Shown here: in pieces, positions 41,408 through 50,209 of the stretch | Layout of the letters: each line of letters opens with the position of its first letter | How positions within the stretch are numbered: position 1 is the stretch's first letter | Assembly: GCF_029870595.1 (NCBI RefSeq) | Contig: NZ_JAPDIR010000009.1 | Span: 124,001-188,000 of the forward strand | Source of the DNA: Sphingomonas sp. CBMAI 2297 | GTDB lineage: Bacteria; Pseudomonadota; Alphaproteobacteria; Sphingomonadales; Sphingomonadaceae | Direction: 5' to 3' | Length of the DNA stretch: 64,000 nt | Notes under the pieces: model-generated | What the model was told of the DNA's origin: nothing | Database searches by the model: none | Seen by the model: the letters and a program-made list of their open reading frames with translations, nothing else | Translations under genes and position numbers: made by a program

Positions 41408-44206
41408 TCAGAAGCGCGAGCGCAGCGTGATGCCATAGGTCCGCGGCTCGGCGAGATAGGCCGAGAAGATCTGCGACCCGCCCGGATAGCCCGTCGTCGG
41501 CGTGGTGCTCACCGCCTGGAAGGGCGAGCTGAAGCCGACCTGCATGTAATTGGCCTTGGTCGCGTTCTGGACCCAGAGCTCCAGGGCCCAGAGCTGGTCG
41601 TTGCCGCTGATGCCGATCCGGCCGTTGACCACCACGAAGCTCTGCTGCTCCTTCTGGGGAAACAGGTCCGAGCCGGTGTTGTAGCGGTCGGCCAGACGCG
41701 CATCGACATAGAGCAGGCCGCGCAGCGATCCGCCCAGCGACGGCGTCCAGCCCGCCGAGCTCGTCACCACCCATTCGGGCGCGTTCGAGAGCAGCTGGCC
41801 CGGCAGCAGGCGCAGCGCCGGATCGAGCGGCGCGCCGCTGCTCGAGCCGACCAGGTTGTTGGCGTATTTGGTCTTGGCATAGGTCACGCCGAAGTTGAAG
41901 TTCAGGTCGCGCACCGGCGACATGGCCATCTCGACTTCGAAGCCGGTCGAGACCACGCCCGGCTTGATCTGGTTCGACGGGCAGGCGCCGGTGGTCGCGC
42001 TCAGGTCGCGATCGCCGCCGTTCAGGCTGATCTTGCAGCCGTTGATGTTCTGGACGAGATAGACGGTGCCGTTGAAGGTATTCAGCTGGAAATTGCTGAA
42101 TTCCTGGCGGAATCCCGCGACGTTCAGGTTGAAGCCCCGGGTCGAGAGCTTCATGCCCGCTTCATAGGCGGTAACCGTCTCCTCCTCGAACTGGAGCACA
42201 TCGGCATAATAGCCGGCATTGGCCAGGCTGATCGGGAAGATCGGCAGCGGCTGGGCCGGGTTCGGGTTCTTGAAGGCCGAGCGATCGAGGTTGAAGCCGC
42301 CCGCCTTGTAGCCGCGCGAATAGCTGCCATAGAGCAGGATGTTGTCGACCGGCTTCCACGACAGGATCGCCGTGCCGGTGAACTTGTTCTCCTTGCGCTG
42401 GTCGTTCAGCGTCAGCCCGTTGAGCGCGGAGGACGAGCCGCCCTGGCAGCTCAGCGTGATGATGCCGCCGGCGAGCGGCGCCAGCGCAGCCACGCCCATA
42501 TAGGGCAGCAGGTTCGCCTGCTGCACCGGGCATATCGTGTTGGTATTGTTGAAGTTCGCGTTCAGCTTCTTGGTCTCGTTGGTGTAGCGCAGGCCCACCG
42601 TCAGATCCACCTTGCTGGTGACGTGGAAGATGTTGTGCGTGAAGAAGGCGAAGTTCGAGCTGGTCTGGTCGAAGTTCGCCGTGTCGTCGCCGACGTTGCG
42701 GACCGTGTCGAGCCGCTGCAGCCCCTGCACCATCGCCGACCCCGCCGCGCCGAGCGGCCCGAGCGTGTTGCTCAGCACCGCCACGCCGGTGGGCGACAGG
42801 CAGCCGACATTGTTCGGATTGTAGAAGGCGCTGAACGAGCCATAGACGACGCGGCAGGCGGCGAACCGGCCATAATCATTGCCGAACTTGAGCTCGCTCT
42901 TGGTGTCCAGGTCCTCATGGGCGTAATAGCCGCCCACCAGCCAGTCGAGCTTGCCGCCCAGCGCCTCGCCATGGAAGCGCAGCTCCTGGGTGAAGGTCTT
43001 GAACTGACGGCCGCTCTTCGGGCCGAAATAGAGGATGTCGGCCAGGCCGTAATCGGCGTCGGCCGCCTGGGTATTGTCATAGTCGCGATAGGCGGTGATC
43101 GAGGTCAGCTCGACGCCGCCCAGGTTCCAGTTGACCTCGGCCGAGAAGCCCCAGTCCTTGGTCTTGCCGGTATAGGAGCGGTTGGCGCTGGTCGCGATGC
43201 GGCGCGAATAGGCGTCGTTATAGCCCGGGAAATATTGCGCGAAGGTGGTGCCGGTGATCCCGGTCAGCACCGTCGCCACCGGCGTGCCCGGCGCGATCAG
43301 CCCGGGATTGGTCGGCGAGACATAGGCATTGGCCTGCGACACGTCGGCAGTCGCATAGACGGCGGCGCAGCAATCTTCCTTGCGATAGCTATAGTCGCCG
43401 ATCAGGCGGACGGAGAGATCGGAGCTGGGCTGGAACAGCAGCTGGCCGCGGACGAGATAGCGGTCGCGATTGTTGATGTCCCGCCCGGTATTGACGTCGT
43501 GATAGAAGCCGTCGCGCTTGGAATAGAGCCCGTCGAGGCGAAAGGCGAGCTGCTCGGTCAGCGGCCCGGTCACCGCGCCCTGCAGGCGCCACGCGTCGTA
43601 ATTGCCATAGGTGGCCTCGGCCATGCCGCCAAAGGTGAACTCCGGCCCCTTGGTGGTGACGCTGAGCATGCCGGCCGAGGCGTTGCGCCCGCCCAGCGTG
43701 CCCTGCGGCCCGCGCAGCACTTCGATGCGCTCGATCTCGCCCAGGTCGTTCAGGCCCAGGCCGGTGCGCGAGCGATATACGCCGTCGATGAAGGTCGCGA
43801 CCGAGCTTTCCAGGCCCGGATTGTCGCCCACCGTGCCGACGCCGCGGATGCGGGCGGAGGTGTTGGCGTCGCTGCCGGTCGAGGAGACGAGCAGCGACGG
43901 CGCGACCTGGTTGAGCGCGCGAATGTCGTTGGCGCCGGTGCGCTCGAGCTGGGTGGCGGTCACCGCCGAGACGGCGAGCGGCACGTCGGCGAGCACCTGG
44001 GCGCGCCCCTGGGCAGTGACGACGATCTCGTTGGGATCGCGGGTTCCCGTGTTCTGCTCGGCCTGGTTCTGGCCGTTCTGGTTCTGGCCACTCTGGTTCT
44101 GGGCAGCCGCGTCGGCCGGGGTCTGGGTGTCCTGCGCGAAGGCAGGAGCCGCCAGGGCAAAGCTGAGCGCAGGAACAGCAACGCACGACAAAAGGCGTAA
44201 CCGCAT
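41408..44206 (-). CDS. TonB-dependent outer-membrane receptor, large
   Basis: A 932-residue receptor. A signal peptide (LLSCVAVPALSFALAAPAFAQ) is followed by a low-complexity linker rich in Q/N (QNQSGQNQNGQNQAEQN). Then come NEIVVTAQGRAQVLADVPLAVS, a plug (SSTGSDANTSARIRGVG, IERIEVLRGPQGTLGGRNAS) and a long barrel ending AEPRTYGITLRSRF. The plug wording matches the sphingomonad receptors often linked to organic or aromatic substrates rather than siderophores. Four ATGs are stacked at the start; the last (44206) has the best spacing from gggagag. No transporter partner is adjacent. Confidence 0.93.
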   Translation of the reverse strand: MRLRLLSCVAVPALSFALAAPAFAQDTQTPADAAAQNQSGQNQNGQNQAEQNTGTRDPNEIVVTAQGRAQVLADVPLAVSAVTATQLERTGANDIRALNQVAPSLLVSSTGSDANTSARIRGVGTVGDNPGLESSVATFIDGVYRSRTGLGLNDLGEIERIEVLRGPQGTLGGRNASAGMLSVTTKGPEFTFGGMAEATYGNYDAWRLQGAVTGPLTEQLAFRLDGLYSKRDGFYHDVNTGRDINNRDRYLVRGQLLFQPSSDLSVRLIGDYSYRKEDCCAAVYATADVSQANAYVSPTNPGLIAPGTPVATVLTGITGTTFAQYFPGYNDAYSRRIATSANRSYTGKTKDWGFSAEVNWNLGGVELTSITAYRDYDNTQAADADYGLADILYFGPKSGRQFKTFTQELRFHGEALGGKLDWLVGGYYAHEDLDTKSELKFGNDYGRFAACRVVYGSFSAFYNPNNVGCLSPTGVAVLSNTLGPLGAAGSAMVQGLQRLDTVRNVGDDTANFDQTSSNFAFFTHNIFHVTSKVDLTVGLRYTNETKKLNANFNNTNTICPVQQANLLPYMGVAALAPLAGGIITLSCQGGSSSALNGLTLNDQRKENKFTGTAILSWKPVDNILLYGSYSRGYKAGGFNLDRSAFKNPNPAQPLPIFPISLANAGYYADVLQFEEETVTAYEAGMKLSTRGFNLNVAGFRQEFSNFQLNTFNGTVYLVQNINGCKISLNGGDRDLSATTGACPSNQIKPGVVSTGFEVEMAMSPVRDLNFNFGVTYAKTKYANNLVGSSSGAPLDPALRLLPGQLLSNAPEWVVTSSAGWTPSLGGSLRGLLYVDARLADRYNTGSDLFPQKEQQSFVVVNGRIGISGNDQLWALELWVQNATKANYMQVGFSSPFQAVSTTPTTGYPGGSQIFSAYLAEPRTYGITLRSRF

Positions 44207-44526
44207 CATCATCATCTCTCCCACCACGGGCCAGAGCACTTTGGCGGCTCCATACCCTATCCTCGAATACTGACAGGTCCCGGAGGGACGTCAAGCAGAA
44301 CAAAGGTTGCAAAAGGGGACTAACTCAGCAGTGTTGCGCAAATGTCATATATTGCTGGGTTATGTCTCCATACCCTGGCCGAATCGATCTTCGAAAAATT
44401 GCGGGCGCTTTGCGGTCTCACGCCATAACCGTCACCCCGGCAAAGGCCGGGATCCCAGACGAAAGCGCGATACGGCAGAAATCGCGCCCCGGATCGGGCC
44501 CGGGGTCGCCCGGCCCAAACCATCAC
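44207..44526. other. Upstream region of TonB receptor 2
   Basis: About 320 bases without a gene. It holds the leader of the receptor (ggagag ribosome site), an AT-richer stretch around 44330-44400 and a half REP element (44430-44460). At 44322-44361 AACTCAGCA and TGCTGGGTT form an imperfect inverted repeat with a 22-bp spacer, which could be an operator or leader hairpin. No cobalamin-riboswitch consensus was recognised. Confidence 0.45.
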
Positions 44527-44705
44527 CGTCATCCCCGCGCGCCCTCGTCATCCCCGCTATCCCTCCCTTCGTCATCCCCGCGCAGGCGGGGATCCAGGGC
44601 CAGAGGCGGGTTGCACGCGGTCGAGTCCCACGCGCTCCGGGGAGCGCTCGCCTGGCAGCATCCCTGTCCCGAATTACCCTGGATCCCCGCCTGCGCGGGG
44701 ACGAC
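44527..44705. repeat. Composite REP-like cluster
   Basis: Three successive CGTCATCCCCGC half-elements (44527, 44547 and 44570 region), then a complete inverted repeat ending in GCCTGCGCGGGGACGACG. It is the densest repeat patch in the window and separates TonB receptor 2's promoter from the acyl-CoA dehydrogenase pair 2. Confidence 0.8.
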
Positions 44706-44730
44706 GGGCTTTGCCGATTGAATCGTGGCC

Positions 44731-45801
44731 CTAGTAGCCGTTCAACCGCGCGAACCGGTCGCGGTGCCAGGCGGCATTGCCCCATTGCGCCTCCAGCACC
44801 CGGGCCCGCTTCAGGTAGAAGCCCGCATCATGCTCGTCGGTCATGCCGATGCCGCCATGGAGCTGGATCATCTCGCGGCTGACCAGGTGAAGCGTCTCGT
44901 TCGCCACCGCCTTGGCCAGGCTGACCTCCTGCGCAACGTTCGCACGGCCGCTGTCGATCGCCTCCAGCGCGCCCTCCACCGCCGAGCGGCAGAGCTCGAG
45001 CTCGGTGAACATCTTCGCCATGCGATGCTGCAGCGCCTGGAAGCTCGCCAGCACCTGGCCGAACTGGACGCGGGTCTTCAGATAGTCGTTGGTCTGGGCG
45101 AAGGCGCTCTCGGCCATGCCCAGCATCTCGGCGCTCGCCGCCGCCGCCGCGCGGTCCGCGACTTGCCCGATCAGCTCCGCGCCGCCGCCCAGCGCCTCGG
45201 CCGGAGCATTGTCGAACGTCACCTGCGCATGGCTGCGCGCATCGGTCAGGTGCCGCGGCGAACGCGTCACGCCCGCATCGCCCGGGACGAGATACAGCCC
45301 GTCCGTCGCCGCGACGACGAACAGCTGCGCGCCGTCGCCCTCGGGCACAAAGGCCTTCACGCCGCTCAGCCTGCCGCCTTCCACTTTCGTCGCGATCGTC
45401 GCGGGGTCGAAACGCGGACCCTCGTCGATCGCCAGCGTGGCGACCAGCTCGCCCGCCGCGATCCGCGGCAGCCATGCGGCCTTTTGCGCGTCCGATCCGC
45501 CCATCAGGATGGCGCTGGTGGCCGCCGCGGTGCTGGCGAGCGGCGTCGCGACCAGGTTGCGGCCAAGCTGCTCGAGCACCAGGCCCAGCGAGACATAGCC
45601 CATCCCGGCGCCGCCCTGCGCCTCGGGCACCAGGATGCCGGCCCAGCCCATCTCGGCCTGGGCGCGCCACATCTCGGCGTCATAGCCCGCCGCCGGCGCC
45701 GCATCGCGCATCTTGCGAAAGGCGGCGACGGGCGCCTCGTTGTCCGCCCATTCGCGCGCCATGTCGCGCAGCATCGTCTGTTCTTCGGTCAGGATTGCCA
45801 C
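44731..45801 (-). CDS. Acyl-CoA dehydrogenase, small-subunit type (pair 2)
   Basis: A 356-residue acyl-CoA dehydrogenase-fold protein starting AILTEEQTMLRDMAREWADN. The middle has YLKTRVQFGQVLASFQALQHR and the C-terminal loop is QLHGGIGMTDEHDAGFYLKRA, nearly the same as pair 1's small subunit. GTG at 45801, preceded by gagggag, gives the family N-terminus. The longer in-frame ATG start at 45918 is rejected because its codons are encoded by a CTCCCTCTCC repeat and overlap the upstream gene. It is cotranscribed with the large-subunit gene. Confidence 0.9.
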   Translation of the reverse strand: MAILTEEQTMLRDMAREWADNEAPVAAFRKMRDAAPAAGYDAEMWRAQAEMGWAGILVPEAQGGAGMGYVSLGLVLEQLGRNLVATPLASTAAATSAILMGGSDAQKAAWLPRIAAGELVATLAIDEGPRFDPATIATKVEGGRLSGVKAFVPEGDGAQLFVVAATDGLYLVPGDAGVTRSPRHLTDARSHAQVTFDNAPAEALGGGAELIGQVADRAAAAASAEMLGMAESAFAQTNDYLKTRVQFGQVLASFQALQHRMAKMFTELELCRSAVEGALEAIDSGRANVAQEVSLAKAVANETLHLVSREMIQLHGGIGMTDEHDAGFYLKRARVLEAQWGNAAWHRDRFARLNGY

Positions 45802-45807
45802 AACAAA

Positions 45808-45911
45808 CTCCCTCTCACCTTCAGGGGAGCGGGCCGGGGACAGGGGCATGTACCCCCCGCGCTCCCAAGGCCCCTCTCCCCGGCCCTCTCCCCGCAAGCG
45901 GAGAGAGGGAG
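45808..45911. repeat. CTCCCTCTCC-type palindromic repeat
   Basis: Second copy of the family seen at 22419-22511: ctccctctcaccttcagggg on the left, cccctctccccggccctctc and gagagagggag on the right. It occupies the gap between the two acyl-CoA dehydrogenase genes of pair 2, at the equivalent boundary of a beta-oxidation operon. Confidence 0.75.
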
Positions 45912-45914
45912 AAA

Positions 45915-47138
45915 TCACTGATGATCCAGCATCCCCAGGATGCGCTTGGCGATCACGTTGTTCTGGATCTCGGTCGAGCCGCCATAGATCGACACCGCCT
46001 TGCCGAAGAGCCAGCCGCGCACGTCCTTGAGCGCGTCCTCCTCGAACCCGTCGCCGTCCCAGCCGAGGCCGGCCAGGCCGCGGATCTCGATCAGCAGCTC
46101 GGAGCGCTCCTGCATGATCCGCGCGCCGACATTCTTCATGATCGAGGTGGCGGCGCTCGGCCCCTGGTTCGACTTGGCCTCCAGCGCGGTGCGGCGCAGC
46201 GTGAGCAGGAAGCTGCGCAGGTCCATCTCGTGCCGGGCGATGCGGCCGCGCAGATCGGCATCGGCGATCCGGCCCTCGCCGTCCACGCCGACGAACTTCT
46301 TGGCGATCTGCCCCAGCGAGGCGCCGGCGAACATCCGGCCCGCGGCCGAGCCGCCGCCCGACAGGCTGGAGCGCTCGTGCTGGAGCAGCCGCTTGCCGAT
46401 CGTCCAGCCCTCGCCTTCCTGGCCCACCCGATTGGCCTTGGGGACCTTCACATCGGTGAAGAAAGTCTCGCAGAAGGGCGACGAGCCGGAGATCAGCCGG
46501 ATCGGCTTCACTTCCACGCCCGGCGTGTCCATGTCGACCAGCAGGAAGGTGATGCCCTCATGCTTCTTCGTCTTGTCCGTGCGGACGAGCATGAAGCATT
46601 TGTCCGCCCATTGGCCGCCGCTGGTCCAGGTCTTCTGGCCGTTGACGACATAATGGTCGCCATGATCCTCGGCGAAGGTCTGCAGCGAGGCGAGGTCCGA
46701 GCCCGCGCCCGGCTCCGAATAGCCCTGGCACCAGCGCACCAGCCCCTTGGCGATCGCCGGGATATGCTCGCGCTTCTGCGCCTCCGTGCCATATTCGAGC
46801 AGGGTCGGGCCGAACATCATCACGCCCATGCCGCCGATCGGGTTCCAGGCGCCGGCGCGCTGCATCTCTTCCTGGAGCACCCGCGCCTCGGCCCGGCTCA
46901 GCCCGCCGCCGCCATATTCCCTGGGCCAGGTCGGCACGCCCCAGCCCTTGTCCCCCATCGCCTGCTGCCAGGCGGCTTCCTCGGGCGAATTCTCGTGCGG
47001 CCCCTCGATCGCGGACATCGCATTGTCCTTGCCCTTCAGGCCGGGCGGGAAATTCGCCGCGATCCAGGCGCGGGCCTCGGCGCGAAACGTATCCAGGGGA
47101 TTCGCCGGGGCATCGATATCGGGGGCCGTGGCCATCAC
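45915..47138 (-). CDS. Acyl-CoA dehydrogenase, large-subunit type (pair 2)
   Basis: A 407-residue FAD-dependent acyl-CoA dehydrogenase. VRWCQGYSEPGAGSDLASLQT and NGQKTWTSGGQWADKCFMLVR are the flavin/substrate strands, DLRSFLLTLRRTALEAKSN lies in the C-terminal helix bundle, and SIYGGSTEIQNNVIAKRILG contains the flavin-contacting loop. It has the same gene order (large then small) as pair 1. The N-terminus has an extra proline-rich dozen residues (ATAPDIDAPANPLDTF). Together the two genes probably encode a heteromeric dehydrogenase; that is inferred from the paired motif loss. Confidence 0.93.
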   Translation of the reverse strand: MMATAPDIDAPANPLDTFRAEARAWIAANFPPGLKGKDNAMSAIEGPHENSPEEAAWQQAMGDKGWGVPTWPREYGGGGLSRAEARVLQEEMQRAGAWNPIGGMGVMMFGPTLLEYGTEAQKREHIPAIAKGLVRWCQGYSEPGAGSDLASLQTFAEDHGDHYVVNGQKTWTSGGQWADKCFMLVRTDKTKKHEGITFLLVDMDTPGVEVKPIRLISGSSPFCETFFTDVKVPKANRVGQEGEGWTIGKRLLQHERSSLSGGGSAAGRMFAGASLGQIAKKFVGVDGEGRIADADLRGRIARHEMDLRSFLLTLRRTALEAKSNQGPSAATSIMKNVGARIMQERSELLIEIRGLAGLGWDGDGFEEDALKDVRGWLFGKAVSIYGGSTEIQNNVIAKRILGMLDHQ

Positions 47139-47385
47139 ACTCTCCGGATGTTCTTGTCCTTTCGAATTTGCGGTACGGCTGGGCGGGCGTCAAGCCATTC
47201 CATCGCCGCATCCGTCGCCCCGCCACTCTCCGGCTTCGCCCCCGATCCGTCATCCCGGGTTTCGCCGGGGTGACGCCCTCTTGCCATGCCCCTTGCCATG
47301 TCGCCGAAGTTCCCATTATGTTCCCATGGTATTGCGCGTGGCGACATCGCCCTTCTCTGCTAAAGGGCCCGCAAAGGGGATAATC
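47139..47385. other. Divergent intergenic region with half REP element
   Basis: 247 bases between acyl-CoA dehydrogenase pair 2 and the MFS exporter. It contains a single hairpin, CGTCATCCCGGG...CGGGGTGACG (47248-47275), of the REP-like family. No gene or clear operator is seen; the MFS ribosome site aaagggg lies at its right end. Confidence 0.5.
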
Positions 47386-48612
47386 ATGAAGTTCGAACAT
47401 CGCGCGGTGCCGATCGTGCTGATCGCCGTGCTCATCGACGTGATCGGCTTCGGCATCGTCATGCCGGTACTGCCCGCGCTCGTCACCGAGCTCGGCCATG
47501 TCGAGCTCGATGCCGCGACCCGCATCGCCGGCTGGATGCTCGCCGCCTTCGCCATCGCCGGCTTCTTCGCCGGCCCGGTGCTCGGCAATCTGGGCGACCG
47601 CTATGGCCGCCGCCCGGTGCTGATCCTGTCGATGGTCGCCTTCGCGATCGACTATGCGCTGATGGCGGCGGCGCCCAGCCTGGCCTGGCTGTTCGTCGGC
47701 CGGGTCATCGCCGGGATCGCGGGCGCCACTTTCGGCCCGGCGAGCGCCGTGATCGCCGACGTGACTCCGCCCGAGAAGCGCAGCGCGGTGTTCGGGCTGG
47801 TCGGCGCGGCGTTCGGCGTCGGCTTCATCCTGGGGCCGGCGCTGGGCGGGATCAGCTCGGTGCTCGGCTTGCGCGCGCCCTTTCTGATCGCCGCGATCTG
47901 CGCCGCGCTGAACGCGGCGGTGATGTTCTTCTTCCTGCCCGAGACGCTGGCGAAGGAGAACCGCCGGCCGTTCCGCTGGTCGGACGCGCACATCATCGGC
48001 GCCTTCCGCCCGCTCTTCCATGCCGGCAATGCCGGGCCGCTGCTGCTCGCCTGGTTCTTCTGGCAGCTCGCCGGCACCGTCTATCCGTCCACCTGGTCCT
48101 TCTGGGCGGCGATCCGCTTCGGCTGGGATGCGACGGCGATCGGCTGGTCGCTCGCCTATGTCGGCTTCCTCACCGTGCTGGTGCAGGCGCTGCTCACCGG
48201 CCGGGTGATCAAGCGGTTCGGCGAGCGCGGGGCGGCGCTGATCGCGCTCTGCGCCGCCTCGTTCACGCTCTTCTCCTATGCCTTCATCCAGCAGGGCTGG
48301 CAGGTCTATGCCTTCTTCCTGGTCGGCGCCTTCGGGGCGTTCGCCTATCCGGCGCTCAACGGCACCTTGTCGGGCATGGTCGGCGCCTCGCACCAGGGCG
48401 CGCTGCAGGGCGGCATCTCGAGCATGAACAACGTCGCGGCGATCCTCGGCCCGCTGATCGCCACCCAGGCGCTGGCGGCGGGCTCGCATCGCGGCTTCGA
48501 CGGCGCGGCGTTCCTCGTCGCCGGCACGCTGATGGCCTGCGCCGCGCTGATCATCGCGCTGTTCGTGCACATGCGCCCCGCCTCCGCCACGGAACCGCAA
48601 CCGAGCGATTGA
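47386..48612 (+). CDS. TetA-like MFS drug/metabolite exporter
   Basis: A 408-residue, 12-TM DHA1-type transporter closest in pattern to class A-C Tet proteins (TCR/Tet family). TM1 is IVLIAVLIDVIGFGIVMPVLP, the loop 2-3 motif A is GNLGDRYGRRPVLILS, and motif C is GAAFGVGFILGPALGG in TM5. The second half has GALQGGISSMNNVAAILGPL. Chromosomal sphingomonad members are common, and the sequence alone does not show tetracycline efflux. ATG 47386 with an aaagggg ribosome site is used; the longer frame upstream overlaps the acyl-CoA dehydrogenase on the other strand. Confidence 0.88.
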   Translation: MKFEHRAVPIVLIAVLIDVIGFGIVMPVLPALVTELGHVELDAATRIAGWMLAAFAIAGFFAGPVLGNLGDRYGRRPVLILSMVAFAIDYALMAAAPSLAWLFVGRVIAGIAGATFGPASAVIADVTPPEKRSAVFGLVGAAFGVGFILGPALGGISSVLGLRAPFLIAAICAALNAAVMFFFLPETLAKENRRPFRWSDAHIIGAFRPLFHAGNAGPLLLAWFFWQLAGTVYPSTWSFWAAIRFGWDATAIGWSLAYVGFLTVLVQALLTGRVIKRFGERGAALIALCAASFTLFSYAFIQQGWQVYAFFLVGAFGAFAYPALNGTLSGMVGASHQGALQGGISSMNNVAAILGPLIATQALAAGSHRGFDGAAFLVAGTLMACAALIIALFVHMRPASATEPQPSD

Positions 48613-48631
48613 GCATTTTTTCGAAAAATGC
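48613..48631. promoter_or_regulatory. AT-rich palindrome GCATTTTTTCGAAAAATGC
   Basis: A 19-bp palindrome with 8-bp perfect arms and a TCG centre, starting at the base after the MFS stop and ending 54 bp before the acyl-CoA synthetase start. It could be a terminator of the MFS gene (T-run inside the arm) or an operator for the next gene. Confidence 0.4.
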
Positions 48632-48685
48632 GTATGGCCTTCGTCCCGGCGCTCTTCTAGGCGTGCCGGGAACGGGGGAGAAGCT

Positions 48686-50209
48686 ATGCGTACCGAAGCG
48701 ATGCTCGCCGGCGAATTCGCCACATTGTCCGACCTGATCCGCGGCCATGCGGAGGAGCGGCCGGACAAGCCGGCGATGATCTGCGAGGATCGGTCGATCA
48801 GCTATGCCGCGCTCGACGCGATGCTCGATCGCGTCGCCGCGGCGCTCCAGCGCGAGGGGCTGGCCAGGAACGAAGCGGTCGCGATCCTCGGCGCGTCCTC
48901 GATCGAATATGCCTGCGCCTTTTTCGGCGCGCTGCGGGCCGGCTGCGTCCCCACGCCGCTCCAGCTTTCGGCCACGCCGGCGCAGCTCGCCGCGATGATC
49001 GCCGATTGCGGCGCGAAGATCCTGTTCCTCGATGCCACCGGCGCGAAGGCGCTGGGCGACGCGACCGTCGCAGCGAAGCGGGTGGCGCTCGACGATGGTG
49101 AGGCCGGCCTCGCTTTTCACGCCTTCCTGGCCCCCGAGGGCAGCAGGCCCGTGCCGGTCGAGGTCGGCCCGGACGATCCCTTCAACATCATCTACAGCTC
49201 GGGCACCACCGGCGTGCCCAAGGGCATCGTCCAGCCCCAGGCGATGCGGTGGATCCACATCGCCCGCGCGCCCGGCGGCTTCGCCAATGCGGTGACGATG
49301 GTCGCCACCCCGCTCTATTCGAACACCACGCTGGTCAGCTTCATCCCCACCATCGCCTGGGGCGGCACCGCGGTGCTGCTCGGCAAGTTCGACGCGCACG
49401 CCTTCGTGGCCCAGGCGGCGAGGCATCGCGCCACCCATGCGATGCTCGTGCCCGTCCAGTATCAGCGGATCATGGCGCTGCCCGATTTCGACAGCTTCGA
49501 CCTCTCGTCCTTCGTCCTCAAGACCTGCACCAGCGCGCCTTTCTCCGCGGCGCTGAAGGCCGATGTGCTCGCCCGCTGGCCGGGCCTGCTCGTCGAATAT
49601 TACGGGATGACCGAGGGCGGCGGCACCACTGCCCTGCTCTGCAACATGCATCCCACCAAGCTCCACACCGTCGGCACGCCGCTGCCGGGGCAGGACATCC
49701 GCCTGATCGACGAGGCGGGCAACGAAGTGCCGCAGGGCGAGATGGGCGAAGTGGTCGGCCGTTCGGGCGCGATGATGAGCGGCTATCACGGCCGCGCCGA
49801 GGCGACGCGCGACGCCAGCTGGCACGACGCCGAGGGCAATCGCTACATTCGCCACGGCGATGTCGGCCGCTTCGACGAGGACGGCTTCCTGATCCTGATG
49901 GACCGCAAGAAGGACCTGATCATCTCGGGCGGGTTCAACATCTACCCCTCGGACCTCGAGGCGGAGCTGGCCGGGAACCCCGGCGTGGCGGATTGCGCGG
50001 TGGTGGGCATCCCCTCGGAGCAATGGGGCGAGACGCCGGTCGGCTTCTTCACCGGCCCGGGCGACCCGGCCGAGGTGCTCGCCTGGTTCAACGCCCGGGT
50101 CGGCAAGACCCAGCGCCTGGCGGATCTGGTCAAGCTCGACGAGCTGCCCCGTAACGCGATCGGCAAGGTCCTCAAGCGCGAGCTGCGCGACCGGTACGCC
50201 GCGGGATGA
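48686..50209 (+). CDS. Acyl-CoA synthetase (adenylate-forming, 4-coumarate/fatty-acid type)
   Basis: A 507-residue AMP-dependent CoA ligase. IIYSSGTTGVPKGI is near residues 170-183, LVEYYGMTEGGGTTAL near 307-322, the hinge contains RHGDVGRFDEDGFLILMDRKKD, and the C-terminus has LPRNAIGKVLKREL with the catalytic lysine. It is distinct from the ligase at 17-18.8 kb, so the window encodes two activation enzymes. The stop overlaps the thioesterase ATG (ATGA), giving an activation/hydrolysis pair. Confidence 0.92.
   Translation: MRTEAMLAGEFATLSDLIRGHAEERPDKPAMICEDRSISYAALDAMLDRVAAALQREGLARNEAVAILGASSIEYACAFFGALRAGCVPTPLQLSATPAQLAAMIADCGAKILFLDATGAKALGDATVAAKRVALDDGEAGLAFHAFLAPEGSRPVPVEVGPDDPFNIIYSSGTTGVPKGIVQPQAMRWIHIARAPGGFANAVTMVATPLYSNTTLVSFIPTIAWGGTAVLLGKFDAHAFVAQAARHRATHAMLVPVQYQRIMALPDFDSFDLSSFVLKTCTSAPFSAALKADVLARWPGLLVEYYGMTEGGGTTALLCNMHPTKLHTVGTPLPGQDIRLIDEAGNEVPQGEMGEVVGRSGAMMSGYHGRAEATRDASWHDAEGNRYIRHGDVGRFDEDGFLILMDRKKDLIISGGFNIYPSDLEAELAGNPGVADCAVVGIPSEQWGETPVGFFTGPGDPAEVLAWFNARVGKTQRLADLVKLDELPRNAIGKVLKRELRDRYAAG

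Noticed and set aside
40898..44200. A 1100-codon plus-strand frame over the large TonB receptor
   Set aside because: Same cause: third-position GC bias opens the opposite strand. The receptor motifs are on the minus strand.
47386..48612. Tetracycline-resistance determinant
   Set aside because: Tet-like MFS proteins are common chromosomal exporters in this group. There is no TetR-type repressor beside it and no mobile element.
34175..48631. Recurrent TTCGAAAAA motif at 34175, 44390 and near 48620
   Set aside because: Three loose matches with different spacing to genes; not distinguishable from chance.
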